A stretch of 33,382 nucleotides of DNA from Bacteroidales bacterium (GTDB taxonomy: Bacteria; Bacteroidota; Bacteroidia; Bacteroidales; G3-4614), in contig JAFXDI010000013.1 in assembly GCA_017521245.1 (NCBI GenBank), forward strand, positions 1 to 33,382, in the 5' to 3' direction. The notes beneath the pieces were generated by a model. That model ran no database searches. It was not told where the DNA came from and saw only the letters and a program-made list of their open reading frames with translations. Positions 1 through 10,566 of this stretch are shown here, piece after piece (the first letter of the stretch is position 1; every line of letters begins with the position of its first letter). The position numbers and the translations under genes were made by a program.

Positions 1-2444
1 ACTTTCTCGGCTACCAATGTTCCTGCTATTGAGTAAACCTCTACGTTTGTTGCTTCGGCTACCTCAACTTGCACACCTCCTGCTACTGCATAGATTGTAG
101 TCTCTGCTACCTCTGCACTCTCAACTGAATTCCAAATTCCTGAGAACTCGGCTACTATGTGTAGTGGCTCGGTTGGCTCATAGAATATATCGCCATACTC
201 TTCCAAGTCTGTTGCAAAGTCATAATCATCGCCATTGATTGTTAATGACAACAACTCTTCTCCTGCTTGTGGATATATGAAGATACATACCGACTCACCT
301 TCTATTTCATCCCACATTGCATATTGATCTCCTGCTGGAATTACGGGGAAAGTCTCCTCATCGCCCTCGTTGTATGAGTCGCTGGTCCATACCTCAATGT
401 AACCTCCTCCTGTATATTCGTATGTCAATATCATTGCAGGGGTTCCAAATGTTGCTGTGATGTTAGTTACTCCGTTCACTTTCACTTGTGTTGTGAACTC
501 TTTAACTTGACTGCTTGGCAATACATTTTCTCCGTTTATCAATAGAGTTTTAAGCCATTGGTTTGATGATCCCTCTGCTGTGATAGTGATTATTGAACCC
601 TCTGCTACTCTATCGCCACTTGTCAAAGTTGTTGAACCTTGTTTTACCGAAATTGAGCCGCCTGTTGTTTTTACAATGTTTACAGGATATAGAGTTGCAA
701 AGTTGGCTTGAATTGTTACTGCCTCTGCTCCTGCGTATGAGTATGTCTCTTCTGTTGATACTACCTCGCCATTGATTGTCCAGTTTACAAACTCATCATT
801 TGTTGTTTGTGTAATAGCTCTTACTGTTACTATTTCTCCTGTTGTTACATCAGTTGCTGTTCCCTCGGGCATTGGAGATACAAATACCGCATATCCTTTT
901 GTTTTGTCGTTTGATGCAACTTTTACTGTACGTGGCTCTACTGGTTTGAACTCAAAGTTTGCTACATAATCACGATTCTCTGTTACCGCTGTTGTTGTAT
1001 ATACTGCATCTGTTGATACCTCAACACCATCAAGTGTCCAGTTTACAAATTGGTATCCTGTTGCTGCTACGGCTGTTAAAGTTACGGTATCATTTCCGTC
1101 AGATGCACATGACATAGAAGTTGTTCCTTCTGTGCCAATATATGCTATTCCCTTTGTTGTATCTGATGATGACACTGACACTGTATATGAACTTAGATAC
1201 AAATAGAACTCAGCACAGTTTGCGTGTAAATTCGCTCCTGCATTTCCGAATGTAGTTGATGCATACAACAATACATATTGTCCACTTACAGTTGTTCCCA
1301 AATCAATCTTATGCTCTTGAGCATTATAGTTGAATGAACCCGATTTTACTTCGGTCATTGTTCCTGAAATATTAGATGTATTTGGTGCTGTATCACTTAC
1401 ATATAGTGTATAGTTGTTAATATTACCATTACATCCGTTTGGATCTGCCGTACGAGATACATAATTGAACGCATCAAATGATTGTATGCTACCTAAATTA
1501 AACATAATCCAGTGAGGAACATCTCTATCTGCGTTTGCTCCGTCATATTCGTTGTGCCACCAAGTTCCTAAGTTTCCGTCAATAGCATAACGTGCCATAC
1601 CTTCTGAAGCATTGTTGGCATGTTCTGAACTTGCTGATGCTGTCCATCCTGAACGATCTAATTTGGGATCTCTTTGGAAATTAGCCACATAAGTTTTGTC
1701 TCCCTCAGTATTGTCTATAACTGTGGTTATAGTTGAAACCACCTCTCCGTTCAATGTCCAGTTAACGAACTCAAAACCAGCATTTGCTGTTGCCACTGAT
1801 GAGATTGCAACTGTTGATGACTCTTGATAATTAGACAATGTTCCTGCTCCAACAGGTGAAACTTGGAAAGTAATTGTTCTCTCTGCCACAGCAACAGGTT
1901 TTGTAGCCTTGAATGTTGCCATCAATCCGCGAGATAATGCTTGACAAGGGGTAGCCTCGCCGTATGAGTTGTGTTGTGGAGCCTCACCTGAGTTCATTCT
2001 GAATTTTAACTCTGTTGTACTCCACTCAAAGTTTGAAGGAACTGTTACTGAATATTCTATTCCTAGTTGAGGTGTACCGGGATTTGTATAAACTACATAT
2101 TTCTCTCCGGAATCGGTCCAATCTTGATTTTGATTCCAGTCAAAATACAAGATTGTTTGTCCCCATTGTGAGTGTTTTCCTCCCTCATTTGTAATTGAAC
2201 TCATAACAAATGTTAGCACATCTCCTGCTTCAATCTCCATTGAACAAGTTGATGAAGCGTCTTGCACATTAGACCCATCGCTGTTCCATGTAAAGGCTTC
2301 TGCGCCATTAACCTTTGCCACAATTTTATTAATTGCATAGTAGTTACCACCTCCACTGTTAGGAGCTGTTCCTGCACAATAATCAGCATAAGAGTTTGCT
2401 GCTACAAACAAAAATGCTACTACAAAAAGTAAAAATTTCTTCAT
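1..2444 (-). CDS. Secreted multidomain protein, probable T9SS cargo (GEVED-like, F5/8 type C, InlB-type repeats); 3' end beyond window
   Basis: An uninterrupted frame gives 814 residues from ATG at 2444 to the left edge. Residues 1-20 are a signal peptide ending ANSYA. About 25-180 resemble a GEVED-type beta-sandwich, with DWNQNQDWTDSGE and a later GEATPCQALSRGL. About 190-258 are an InlB/Listeria-Bacteroides-type repeat ending NWTLNGEVVST...YVANF. About 262-418 resemble an F5/8 type C (discoidin) domain (GWTASASSEHANNASEG, then YAIDGNLGTWWHNEYDG), a fold that usually binds carbohydrate. More InlB-type repeats follow. The last visible residues (GGVQVEVAEATNVEVYSIAG) look like the start of a type A T9SS sorting domain, so probably only a few dozen residues are missing. 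The protein is inferred to be exported by Sec and then T9SS to the surface. No catalytic domain is seen, so adhesin or glycan binding is the likeliest role. The exact ligand is unknown. Confidence 0.8.
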   Translation of the reverse strand, partial: MKKFLLFVVAFLFVAANSYADYCAGTAPNSGGGNYYAINKIVAKVNGAEAFTWNSDGSNVQDASSTCSMEIEAGDVLTFVMSSITNEGGKHSQWGQTILYFDWNQNQDWTDSGEKYVVYTNPGTPQLGIEYSVTVPSNFEWSTTELKFRMNSGEAPQHNSYGEATPCQALSRGLMATFKATKPVAVAERTITFQVSPVGAGTLSNYQESSTVAISSVATANAGFEFVNWTLNGEVVSTITTVIDNTEGDKTYVANFQRDPKLDRSGWTASASSEHANNASEGMARYAIDGNLGTWWHNEYDGANADRDVPHWIMFNLGSIQSFDAFNYVSRTADPNGCNGNINNYTLYVSDTAPNTSNISGTMTEVKSGSFNYNAQEHKIDLGTTVSGQYVLLYASTTFGNAGANLHANCAEFYLYLSSYTVSVSSSDTTKGIAYIGTEGTTSMSCASDGNDTVTLTAVAATGYQFVNWTLDGVEVSTDAVYTTTAVTENRDYVANFEFKPVEPRTVKVASNDKTKGYAVFVSPMPEGTATDVTTGEIVTVRAITQTTNDEFVNWTINGEVVSTEETYSYAGAEAVTIQANFATLYPVNIVKTTGGSISVKQGSTTLTSGDRVAEGSIITITAEGSSNQWLKTLLINGENVLPSSQVKEFTTQVKVNGVTNITATFGTPAMILTYEYTGGGYIEVWTSDSYNEGDEETFPVIPAGDQYAMWDEIEGESVCIFIYPQAGEELLSLTINGDDYDFATDLEEYGDIFYEPTEPLHIVAEFSGIWNSVESAEVAETTIYAVAGGVQVEVAEATNVEVYSIAGTLVAEK

Positions 2445-2494
2445 AAAATATAGTTTTAAATTAGTACAATATATTTTTAACTCATTCCAATCAA

Positions 2495-2524
2495 CAAATT
2501 TAAATATATTTTCTGAATTTCAAT
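2495..2524 (-). promoter_or_regulatory. Putative promoter for the secreted protein starting at 2444
   Basis: Reading the minus strand, a perfect TAAATTTG (-7 box, TAnnTTTG) lies at 2502-2495 with ATTG at 2524-2521, 18 bp upstream. This fits the Bacteroidota housekeeping sigma consensus with slightly short spacing. The leader would be about 45 nt. Inferred from sequence only. Confidence 0.45.
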
Positions 2525-2590
2525 CGTTTTCTGCAAAAAAAATTAACATTATTTATTATTTGAGTCATTTGTATTTTAAAGTCATTAGAG

Positions 2591-2625
2591 GAAAGGGACT
2601 ACACTTTTAGAGTGCAGTCCCTTTC
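2591..2625 (-). terminator. Hairpin terminator downstream of pgi
   Basis: Inverted repeat with a 14-bp stem (one A/C mismatch) and a 7-nt loop; the arms begin with GAAAGGGACT and end with AGTCCCTTTC. It sits 27 bp past the pgi stop and before the next minus-strand gene. The T-rich side is stronger on the plus strand, so it may work in both directions. Confidence 0.6.
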
Positions 2626-2652
2626 TTTTAACTTATTATAATATGTAATCTG

Positions 2653-3960
2653 CTATTTTACACCGGGTTTCTCCAATAGACGGAACATATTCTTTTTGTA
2701 TGCCTCTACTCCCGGTTGATTAAATGGATTTACGCCCAATGTGTAACCACTTATTGCACATGCTGCCTCAAAGAAGTAGATTAATGCTCCTAAACAGTTC
2801 TCTCGTACTGCAGGTATTACTATGCGAATGTTGGGTACACCGCCATCTACGTGTGCCATTTGAGTTCCCAACTCAGCCATTTTGTTTACATAGTCAACTC
2901 GTTTTCCTGCCAAGTAGTTCAAACCATCAAGGTCCTCTTTGTCGGTTGGTATTACCAATGTATTGTTAACGTTTTCAACAGAGATTACTGTTTCAAAGAT
3001 TGTACGCTCTCCCTCTTGTATCCATTGTCCCATTGAGTGAAGGTCTGTTGTAAAGTCAACTGATGCAGGGAATATTCCTTTACCCTCTTTTCCTTCGCTC
3101 TCTCCGTAGAGTTGTTTCCACCACTCTGCAAGGTAGTGTAGTTTAGGATTGAAGTTTGCTAATATCTCAATCTTTTTACCATCACGATATAGTATGTTAC
3201 GTGCTGCTACATATTGTGCTGCAATGTTGCTTTCAAATGGAGCAGTTTTACATTGTTGCATCATATTTTGTGCTCCTGCTACAAGAACTCGAATATCAAA
3301 TCCTGCCACTGCTATTGGCAACAATCCAACAGGAGTAAGAACTGAGAAGCGTCCTCCTACATTATCGGGGATAACAAATGTTTTGTAACCTTCGTTATCT
3401 GCCAATGTACGCAATGCACCTTTTGAGGCATCAGTAATTGCAACAATACGGCGTTGTGCCTCGCCTTTTCCTACTTGATTTTCAAGTTGTTGTTTTAACA
3501 AACGGAATGCGATTGCAGGCTCAGTTGTTGTTCCTGATTTAGAGATATTGATAATACCAAACTCTTTATCTTTTAAGAACTCTTGCATATCAGCCAAGTA
3601 ATCCTCCCCAATGTTGTGTCCTGCAAAAAGCACTTGTGTTTTTGCATTTGCATCGTAACATGCAAAGGTGCTTGATAGTGCATCAATTACTGCTTTTGCT
3701 CCAAGATAACTTCCTCCAATACCAATTACTACAACAAAACGACATTTTCGGCGTAGCGAGTTTGCTGTTGTCTCAATATCGGTTAAAAACTTGTGGTCAA
3801 TCTCTGCTGGTAGGTTTAACCATCCTAAGAAATCGTTTCCTGCTCCATTACCTGCATAGAGTGTCTCTATTGCTTTCTCTACCTCCGGGGCTATCTTTTG
3901 AAGTTGCTCTTGAGCCGATGCTCCAAGTGCCTTCTCTAACTCTAATTTTATAGTATTCAT
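2653..3960 (-). CDS. pgi: Glucose-6-phosphate isomerase
   Basis: Interconverts glucose 6-phosphate and fructose 6-phosphate in glycolysis and gluconeogenesis, in the cytosol. The 435-residue length fits the short bacterial form (about 445 residues) rather than the 550-residue E. coli type. The sugar-phosphate isomerase (SIS) fold is visible in [20 protein letters not shown] and in the later [17 protein letters not shown] phosphate-binding loop. The [14 protein letters not shown] stretch and the catalytic-region [10 protein letters not shown] are also present. An open frame begins three bases earlier at a GTG (3963), but the ATG at 3960 is the more natural start. It is transcribed alone, with a -7 box upstream and a hairpin downstream. 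Confidence 0.97.
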   Translation of the reverse strand: MNTIKLELEKALGASAQEQLQKIAPEVEKAIETLYAGNGAGNDFLGWLNLPAEIDHKFLTDIETTANSLRRKCRFVVVIGIGGSYLGAKAVIDALSSTFACYDANAKTQVLFAGHNIGEDYLADMQEFLKDKEFGIINISKSGTTTEPAIAFRLLKQQLENQVGKGEAQRRIVAITDASKGALRTLADNEGYKTFVIPDNVGGRFSVLTPVGLLPIAVAGFDIRVLVAGAQNMMQQCKTAPFESNIAAQYVAARNILYRDGKKIEILANFNPKLHYLAEWWKQLYGESEGKEGKGIFPASVDFTTDLHSMGQWIQEGERTIFETVISVENVNNTLVIPTDKEDLDGLNYLAGKRVDYVNKMAELGTQMAHVDGGVPNIRIVIPAVRENCLGALIYFFEAACAISGYTLGVNPFNQPGVEAYKKNMFRLLEKPGVK

Positions 3961-4011
3961 CACTTTTATTTTTTAATTATGTGCCAAAATTAATTATTTT
4001 GATTTAACAAT

Positions 4012-4019
4012 CAAAGATA
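4012..4019 (-). promoter_or_regulatory. Putative -7 box for pgi
   Basis: TATCTTTG on the minus strand matches the Bacteroidota -7 consensus TAnnTTTG exactly. No clear TTTG is seen at the -33 position. The leader would be about 45 nt, AT-rich, with no Shine-Dalgarno sequence. Confidence 0.4.
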
Positions 4020-4143
4020 TTGTTTGAATTTTCTTATATTTTTTTCTAATATTGCAAAATTGTTTCGGTTTCAAAACTTACCAGAAACAACATCTGAGTT
4101 TTTTTCAATATCTTCGTACAAAATTTTTTATTATTACAGATAA

Positions 4144-5589
4144 ATGAATGGTATTTTAATATTGTTTATCATTATAGGCTACTTTACTTTGCTTACTATT
4201 ATTGCCCGACTATCGGCAAAGAAGGGCGGTAACGATGCTTTTTTCAGAGGCAATGGTAACTCACCATGGTGGTTGGTAGCTATTGGTATGATTGGCACAT
4301 CAATTTCGGGGGTTACATTTGTTTCTGTTCCCGGGATGCCAAAGAGTATTGATATGAACTATATGCAGATGGTGTTTGGTTTTGCCGTTGGTTATATCAT
4401 TATCGCCAAAGTTCTTTTACCCCTATATTATAAGTTAAATCTGATTTCGATTTATAAATACCTTGATGAACGTTTTGGATCAAAGAGTTACAAAACTGGT
4501 GCAATATTTTTTATTATATCAAAAATAACCGGTGCGGCGGCTCGTCTGTTTTTAGTGGTTCTAATTCTGCAAAGTCTGGTATTTAATGAGTTAGGCGTTC
4601 CGTTTGAGATTACTACAATATCAATTATCTTCCTTATCTGGCTATACTCAAACAAAGGAGGTATAAGGTCAATTGTCAGAACTGATGCTTTACAAACCGT
4701 TATTTTACTTACTGCGGCAGGGCTGATTATCTATGCCATTATGTCAAAGATGGGTATTGGCTTTAGCGAGACTGTATCTATTATTACAAACAGCCAACAC
4801 TCAAATATATTTGTTTTTGATGACTGGGGTTCAAAGCAGAACTTCTTCAAGCAATTCCTTAGTGGCATTTTCATAACTATTGTTATGACAGGGCTCGACC
4901 AGGATATGATGCAAAAGAACCTTACTATCAAAAGTTTAAAAGAGGCACAACGCAATATGTATATTTATGGAGTGGCATTTATCCCTGTTAATTTGATATT
5001 CTTGTGTATTGGCATTTTGCTTTTAGCATTTGCATCTTATAATGGGATTGTCATACCTGAGAAGGGCGATGAACTTCTTCCGCTTTTGGCTACCAACCAT
5101 TTGGGAGGTGCTGTAATGGTACTCTTCTGTATTGGTATTGTTGCGGCAGCCTTTTCGAGTGCCGACTCGGCTTTGACTTCGCTCACCACTTCGTTCTGCT
5201 TGGATATTTTGCGTACCGACAAGATGGATAGCAACAGAGCAGAGAGGGTAAGGAAAATCTCTCATATTGGTATGGCCGTGTTGTTTGCCATTATTATTAT
5301 GGCAATCAGATATATGAACAGCGACAGTGTTATTGATGCCATCTACACTATTGCAGGTTACACGTATGGTCCACTATTGGGATTGTTTGCATACGGTTTG
5401 ATTAGCAAAGGCAGACCTAACGACAAACATATCCCCTATTTTGCCATTGCATCACCCATAATCTGCTTTGCGTTGAGTTACACCTTACAACACACCATAG
5501 GTTACAAAACTGGCTACGAACTTTTGATGATTAACGCGGCTATAACCTATATACTTTTATGGGTGTCGGCGAAAAAAGTTGTTAGTTAA
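4144..5589 (+). CDS. Sodium:solute symporter (SSS) family transporter
   Basis: An inner-membrane transporter of 481 residues with about 13 hydrophobic segments, the usual size and layout of the SSS/SLC5 family, which couples solute uptake to the sodium gradient. Family features include the first membrane helix followed by a WWLVAIGMIGTSISGVTFVS stretch, GGIRSIVRTDALQ in the middle, and AAAFSSADSALTSLTTSFC near residue 340. That last motif corresponds to the sodium-binding serine-rich helix of the family. The solute cannot be told from sequence. It is a single gene between divergent pgi and convergent secA. Its last codons and stop form one arm of the shared terminator palindrome. Confidence 0.9.
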   Translation: MNGILILFIIIGYFTLLTIIARLSAKKGGNDAFFRGNGNSPWWLVAIGMIGTSISGVTFVSVPGMPKSIDMNYMQMVFGFAVGYIIIAKVLLPLYYKLNLISIYKYLDERFGSKSYKTGAIFFIISKITGAAARLFLVVLILQSLVFNELGVPFEITTISIIFLIWLYSNKGGIRSIVRTDALQTVILLTAAGLIIYAIMSKMGIGFSETVSIITNSQHSNIFVFDDWGSKQNFFKQFLSGIFITIVMTGLDQDMMQKNLTIKSLKEAQRNMYIYGVAFIPVNLIFLCIGILLLAFASYNGIVIPEKGDELLPLLATNHLGGAVMVLFCIGIVAAAFSSADSALTSLTTSFCLDILRTDKMDSNRAERVRKISHIGMAVLFAIIIMAIRYMNSDSVIDAIYTIAGYTYGPLLGLFAYGLISKGRPNDKHIPYFAIASPIICFALSYTLQHTIGYKTGYELLMINAAITYILLWVSAKKVVS

Positions 5590-5615
5590 CGAACGTATGT
5601 TCGTTAACTAACAAC
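5578..5615. terminator. Bidirectional terminator, 17-bp perfect palindrome between the symporter gene and secA
   Basis: Arm GTTGTTAGTTAACGAAC (5578-5594), a 4-nt loop, then the exact complement (5599-5615). The left arm includes the symporter's last codons and its TAA stop (5587-5589). On the minus strand the hairpin is followed by a run of six T, so it suits secA transcripts. On the plus strand it is followed by an AT-rich stretch. Strong stem and convergent position support the call. Confidence 0.85.
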
Positions 5616-5623
5616 TTATTTAA

Positions 5624-8600
5624 CTACAAACCTTTTCCGTGGCAGTTTTTGTATTTCTTACCACTTCCGCATGGGCATGGCTCATTACGTCCAACTTTAG
5701 GCTCAGCCTTTATTGGTGTATGTCCTGCTGAACTTGATGCTCCACCTCCCGATGCAGTTGCTCTCTCTTGTTGTTCAGAGAGTGAATCTTTTTGTGTGCG
5801 GTAACGGCTGTAATCTTGGCGACGCTCAGGTGCTGCCTCACGTACCTCTTCGCCTTCACGCATAGGAATTCTTCCTCTTAACAAAATTGAAACACTCTTA
5901 CGGTTTGTTGTCTCTAACATATCGCGGAACAATCCGAACGACTCTATCTTGTATATCAACAAGGGATCTTTCTGCTCGTAACTTGCTGCTTGTACCGATT
6001 GACGTAATTGGTCCAAATCACGAAGATGCTCTTTCCAAGATTCATCAATTATGTATAGCAATATTGATTTCTGGAATTGCTTGCATATTGATGCTCCTTC
6101 GGTTTCGTATGCCTCTTTTAAGTTACATTTTATGTTATATACACGTTTTCCATCAGTTACAGGTATCATTATATCCTCGTAACGATTTCCCTCATTTTCG
6201 TAAATTCTTTTTATTACAGGATATGCAACCGATGCCAACTGTGCTTGTTTTCTGTTGAAGGCATCTATTACGGTTTCGTATAGTTTATCATTGAGGATTT
6301 GTTTTTTCTCTTTACTGAATGTTGCTTCATCAAATGGCAACTCAACAGCAAATGTTTTAAGGGCATCCTCTTGCAATGATTGATAGTCAGAGTCTGAAGA
6401 GTAAATATCTATCATAGAACTTACCGAGTCTGCTATCATATTCATTATGTCAATTCCAATTCTCTCTCCCATTAATGCATGGCGACGTTTTGAGTATATC
6501 AACTCACGTTGCGAGTTCATTACATCGTCATACTCCAATAGACGTTTACGGATTCCGAAGTTGTTCTCCTCAACTTTGCGTTGTGCTTTTTCAATTGAGT
6601 TTGATACCATTCTGTGTTGTATCATCTCGCCCTCTTTAAATCCGAAACTATCCAATATCTTCACCATTCTGTCTGATGCAAACAGACGCATCAGGTTGTC
6701 CTCAAATGATACAAAGAATACTGATGAACCTGGATCTCCCTGACGTCCTGAACGTCCGCGTAACTGACGGTCAACACGACGCGACTCGTGACGCTCTGTA
6801 CCGATGATTGCTAATCCTCCTGCCTCTTTTACTGCATCAGATAGTTTAATATCGGTACCACGTCCTGCCATATTGGTTGCTATGGTTACTGTTCCGCGTT
6901 GTCCTGCTTGTGCTACAATATCAGCCTCTTTTTGGTGTAATTTGGCATTCAATACGTTGTGTTCAATGCGACGCATCTTAAGCATTTTGCTCAACAACTC
7001 TGATATTTCAACCGAAGTTGTTCCCACCAATACGGGACGCCCTGCTGTTACCAACTCCTCAATCTCCTCAATTACGGCATTGTATTTTTCGCGTTTTGTT
7101 CTGTAAACGCGATCCTCCATATCGTTGCGTAATATTGGACGGTTAGTGGGGATAGTGATTACATCTAATTTATAGATATCCCAAAACTCTCCTGCTTCGG
7201 TCTCGGCAGTACCTGTCATACCTGCCAGTTTGTGATACATACGGAAGTAGTTTTGGAGTGTAATGGTTGCAAATGTTTGGGTTGCCGCCTCAACGGTTAC
7301 TCGCTCTTTTGCCTCAATTGCCTGGTGAAGTCCGTCTGAATAGCGACGCCCCTCCATAATACGACCTGTCTGCTCATCAACTATTTTTACTTTGTTGTCA
7401 ATTACCACATACTCTTCATCTTTATTGAAGAGTGCGTATGCTTTTAATAGTTGATGTATTGTGTGGGTACGCTCTTGCTTGATTGCATAGTCTTGTAATA
7501 TGGCATCTTTCTTCTCTTGTTTCTCTTCTGCCGATATATTCTCACTATCTAATTCAGAGATTTGCAAGCCTACATCGGGCAAGACAAAGAAGTTGGGATC
7601 ATCCATATTCCTTGAGATTATATCCAATCCTTTATCGGTTAAATCAACACTATGGTTCTTCTCATCTATTACAAAGAACAAGGGATCAGTTACCACATGC
7701 ATTTGTCGGTTATTCTCCTGCATATAAAATGCTTCGGTCTCCAACATTAGGGCTTTTATTCCCGGCTCACTCAAATACTTGATTAATGGTGTATTTTTGG
7801 GGAGTGCTTTGTAACAACGGAATAGTAATAGTCCACCTTCACGACGCACCTCTTTATCCTCTGACGCAATTTTTTTACGTGCATCGGCTAATAGTTGGTT
7901 TGCCAATGTGCGTTGCGCACGATACAACTCCTCCACTTTAGGACAGAACTGTTCAAACAGTTGGTCTTCGCCTTTTGGTACTGGTCCTGAGATAATCAAT
8001 GGAGTACGAGCATCGTCAATCAATACCGAGTCAACCTCATCGACAATTGCATAGTTGTGAGCACGTTGCACCAAGTCTTGTGGCGAGATTGCCATATTGT
8101 CACGCAAGTAGTCGAAACCAAACTCGTTGTTTGTTCCAAAGGTAATGTCGGCATTGTATGCTTTACGACGAGCATCAGAGTTGGGTTTGTGTTTATCGAT
8201 ACAATCAACTGACAGTCCGTGGAACATATAAAGTGGTCCCATCCACTCCGAGTCACGTTTTGCCAAGTAGTCGTTCACTGTTACTACGTGAACTCCATTG
8301 CGGGTTAAAGCATTCAGGAATACAGGTAGGGTTGCCACCAATGTTTTTCCCTCTCCTGTTGCCATCTCTGCAATTTTTCCTTTGTGTAACACTACTCCAC
8401 CAAAGAGTTGTACATCGTAGTGTACCATATCCCACTTAACTTCGTTTCCTCCTGCTATCCAGTGGTTGGTGTAGATTGCTTTGTCACCTTCGATGCGTAT
8501 AAAGTCACGTCCTTCGGCAGCTAACGTACGGTCAAATTCGGTTGCTGTTACCTCTATCTCCTCACTCTCAGCGAAACGTCTTGCGGTATCTTTTACTACG

Positions 8601-8935
8601 GCATACACTACGGGCATCACTTCGTTAAGTTTTGCCTCGTATTTATCAAGAACAGTCTTCTCTAATTTATCAATTTCGGTCCAATAACTCTCTCTCTTTT
8701 CGTATGGGAGTGTTTCAACCTCTGCTTTTAGTTGAGCTATTCGCTCCTTTTCTGAGGCAACTGCATCTTGTATCTCTTGTTTTACCTCATCAATTTTTGC
8801 TCTCAACTCATCGTTTGTGAGAGGTTTTATTGTTTCGTATGCTGTTTTTATACTCTCTACGTATGGTTGTATCTCACGCATATCGCGTTGAGATTTGTTT
8901 CCAAATAGTTTTTTTAATATATCGACAAATGCCAT
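5624..8935 (-). CDS. secA: Preprotein translocase ATPase subunit SecA
   Basis: The motor that pushes unfolded preproteins through SecYEG, working at the inner face of the cytoplasmic membrane. It has 1103 residues, the large form typical of Bacteroidota. Visible parts are the N-terminal helical region; Walker A MATGEGKT near 191-198; the DEAD-like box [20 protein letters not shown]; the second ATPase half with [15 protein letters not shown] and [25 protein letters not shown]; and the C-terminal zinc-binding SEC-C tail [13 protein letters not shown]. Start ATG at 8935 lies 24 bp after the upstream gene. It closes a long same-strand run that also holds T9SS genes porW and porX, consistent with an export-themed cluster. 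Confidence 0.98.
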   Translation of the reverse strand: MAFVDILKKLFGNKSQRDMREIQPYVESIKTAYETIKPLTNDELRAKIDEVKQEIQDAVASEKERIAQLKAEVETLPYEKRESYWTEIDKLEKTVLDKYEAKLNEVMPVVYAVVKDTARRFAESEEIEVTATEFDRTLAAEGRDFIRIEGDKAIYTNHWIAGGNEVKWDMVHYDVQLFGGVVLHKGKIAEMATGEGKTLVATLPVFLNALTRNGVHVVTVNDYLAKRDSEWMGPLYMFHGLSVDCIDKHKPNSDARRKAYNADITFGTNNEFGFDYLRDNMAISPQDLVQRAHNYAIVDEVDSVLIDDARTPLIISGPVPKGEDQLFEQFCPKVEELYRAQRTLANQLLADARKKIASEDKEVRREGGLLLFRCYKALPKNTPLIKYLSEPGIKALMLETEAFYMQENNRQMHVVTDPLFFVIDEKNHSVDLTDKGLDIISRNMDDPNFFVLPDVGLQISELDSENISAEEKQEKKDAILQDYAIKQERTHTIHQLLKAYALFNKDEEYVVIDNKVKIVDEQTGRIMEGRRYSDGLHQAIEAKERVTVEAATQTFATITLQNYFRMYHKLAGMTGTAETEAGEFWDIYKLDVITIPTNRPILRNDMEDRVYRTKREKYNAVIEEIEELVTAGRPVLVGTTSVEISELLSKMLKMRRIEHNVLNAKLHQKEADIVAQAGQRGTVTIATNMAGRGTDIKLSDAVKEAGGLAIIGTERHESRRVDRQLRGRSGRQGDPGSSVFFVSFEDNLMRLFASDRMVKILDSFGFKEGEMIQHRMVSNSIEKAQRKVEENNFGIRKRLLEYDDVMNSQRELIYSKRRHALMGERIGIDIMNMIADSVSSMIDIYSSDSDYQSLQEDALKTFAVELPFDEATFSKEKKQILNDKLYETVIDAFNRKQAQLASVAYPVIKRIYENEGNRYEDIMIPVTDGKRVYNIKCNLKEAYETEGASICKQFQKSILLYIIDESWKEHLRDLDQLRQSVQAASYEQKDPLLIYKIESFGLFRDMLETTNRKSVSILLRGRIPMREGEEVREAAPERRQDYSRYRTQKDSLSEQQERATASGGGASSSAGHTPIKAEPKVGRNEPCPCGSGKKYKNCHGKGL

Positions 8936-8959
8936 TTTTATTGTTATTTTATATGTTGT

Positions 8960-10549
8960 TTATTTTGTTTCTGTTTTACTATTCAATATTAGGGGGTACG
9001 ACTTTGAAGCACTCGGGGCACGTATTCGTATTGCTCTACATACGGTCGGGGCTACTGCTGTTGCATCAACTGGTGTAGATACTCTTTTAGGTGTTACGTT
9101 TTTACCTATGAATATCAACGGTGTTGGTACTGCATTATATTGTATATATTCGTTTTTCTTCTCCTCCTCTTCGTAGTTTATCTCCCAGCCCGGTTTTATC
9201 TCTAATACTATATCGCCTGAGTGTTGACGGCTATATCTTCGGCGTTGGGGAGCAACCGCTACTATATCGCCATGTAAGATTTGATATGAGGTTAGAGCAT
9301 CTTGTACTCCCTCCATTTGCGACAGAAACTCGGCACTATTTACTACAAACTCTTCAAGGTTAAGCTCTTTCTTTTTTATCAGTTCACGATTTAGATATAT
9401 CTCTTTATCGTGGTAGCCTATTACCCACTCCTCGTGACCATACATAGCCATCAGGTAGTAGTTTAGTAATGCGGTTGCTTTGCGTGGGTAGAATTGCCCT
9501 GTGGGTACTCCGTATAGTCCGTATGGACGTGCCTCAAAGTTGCTATACCCTGTTGATACAATAAAAATAAAAGCATTATCCAAACCTACTGTACTATCAA
9601 TAGTTTGAAGTAGTGTCTCTATCTCCTTATCCAAGCGTAGATAGGTATCTTGTATCTCTACACCGTAATCACGAACATTCTGCTCTTTGTAGTTTCCTGC
9701 ATAGTATCCCACGTTGAGCATATCGGGAACTGTGCCTTTACCTAAGCGTCCTTTCTCCAATATTGAACAGGCAACGGTTGTTACTTCACTGTTTACTAAT
9801 GCCGATAGTTTTAGATTTTTATATTTATCATCGCCATCAAAAAAGTATTTAAAGGCAAACTCGGGTTGATTGTATGGTAGTCCATCGTACTTCCAAAGGG
9901 GTAGCATTGGCGACCAAACAGTTTTATCTATACGGGTATCGAGTCCGTTTTTTATGTTATGCTCAGTTACAAAGATTGGCACCTCTTTGTAGTATGTTGA
10001 AGTTGCCCACTTTCCGTTCTCTTCGTTTAACCAAAAGGCAGAGTTGGCTGCGTGTCCTGCCGAGATTATTGCCACCTCTGAGGTTGGTGCTACGGAGTAT
10101 ATTTTTGACTCTCCCGATGTTGCCGATTTTAGTTCATCGGTTATGGTTGATACCGATATTATTCGGGGAGAGAGTGCCTCACTTGTGAAATTTCCTAATT
10201 GGTTCTTGTCACTCAATATTGGATATATCTCCTTTTTCTCTTGATTGAATCGAGTGTTTGAAGTTATTGAGTGAGTAGATGGATGAGTCCCTGTGTATAT
10301 TGTTGCCACTGATGAGGCTCTGGTTATATCGCCATATCCATAATTGAGATTTTCATACACTACACCCTCTGTCATTAAGCGGTTAAATCCGCCTGTTCCA
10401 AACAGATGTTGCATCATATCAATGTAATCGGTGCGAAGCTGGTCTATTGTTATGCCCACTACCAGTTTGGGCATATCAACTCCTCGCTCCTGCGATTGTG
10501 CAGTGACCGATAGCATTAATATTATTAGCGGTGTTAAAAACCTGTTCAT
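8960..10549 (-). CDS. Secreted alkaline-phosphatase-superfamily protein, apparently catalytically dead
   Basis: 529 residues with a signal peptide (about 1-20, ending TAQSQ), so periplasmic or outer-membrane facing. The fold resembles PafA-like type I phosphodiesterase/alkaline phosphatases: VGITIDQLRTDYI at 32-43, ATIYTGTHPSTHSIT near 82-96, AIISAGHAANSAFW at 160-173, QDTYLRLDKEIETLL near 300-314, and TPLIFIG near 476-482. Aligned by eye to the family, most metal ligands are missing. The usual TADHG is replaced by VSTGYSN (331-337), the usual DYVGH by GYYAGN (281-286), the K/R pair before AGH is absent, and the late histidine before PLIF is absent. Only the first aspartate (D36) is clearly kept. 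It is probably a pseudoenzyme with a binding or scaffolding role. It lies 17 bp after the DUF4105 gene and 24 bp before secA. The fold is fairly sure; loss of activity is inference. Confidence 0.8.
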   Translation of the reverse strand: MNRFLTPLIILMLSVTAQSQERGVDMPKLVVGITIDQLRTDYIDMMQHLFGTGGFNRLMTEGVVYENLNYGYGDITRASSVATIYTGTHPSTHSITSNTRFNQEKKEIYPILSDKNQLGNFTSEALSPRIISVSTITDELKSATSGESKIYSVAPTSEVAIISAGHAANSAFWLNEENGKWATSTYYKEVPIFVTEHNIKNGLDTRIDKTVWSPMLPLWKYDGLPYNQPEFAFKYFFDGDDKYKNLKLSALVNSEVTTVACSILEKGRLGKGTVPDMLNVGYYAGNYKEQNVRDYGVEIQDTYLRLDKEIETLLQTIDSTVGLDNAFIFIVSTGYSNFEARPYGLYGVPTGQFYPRKATALLNYYLMAMYGHEEWVIGYHDKEIYLNRELIKKKELNLEEFVVNSAEFLSQMEGVQDALTSYQILHGDIVAVAPQRRRYSRQHSGDIVLEIKPGWEINYEEEEKKNEYIQYNAVPTPLIFIGKNVTPKRVSTPVDATAVAPTVCRAIRIRAPSASKSYPLILNSKTETK

Positions 10550-10566
10550 CTGTTCTTTTATGTCTG

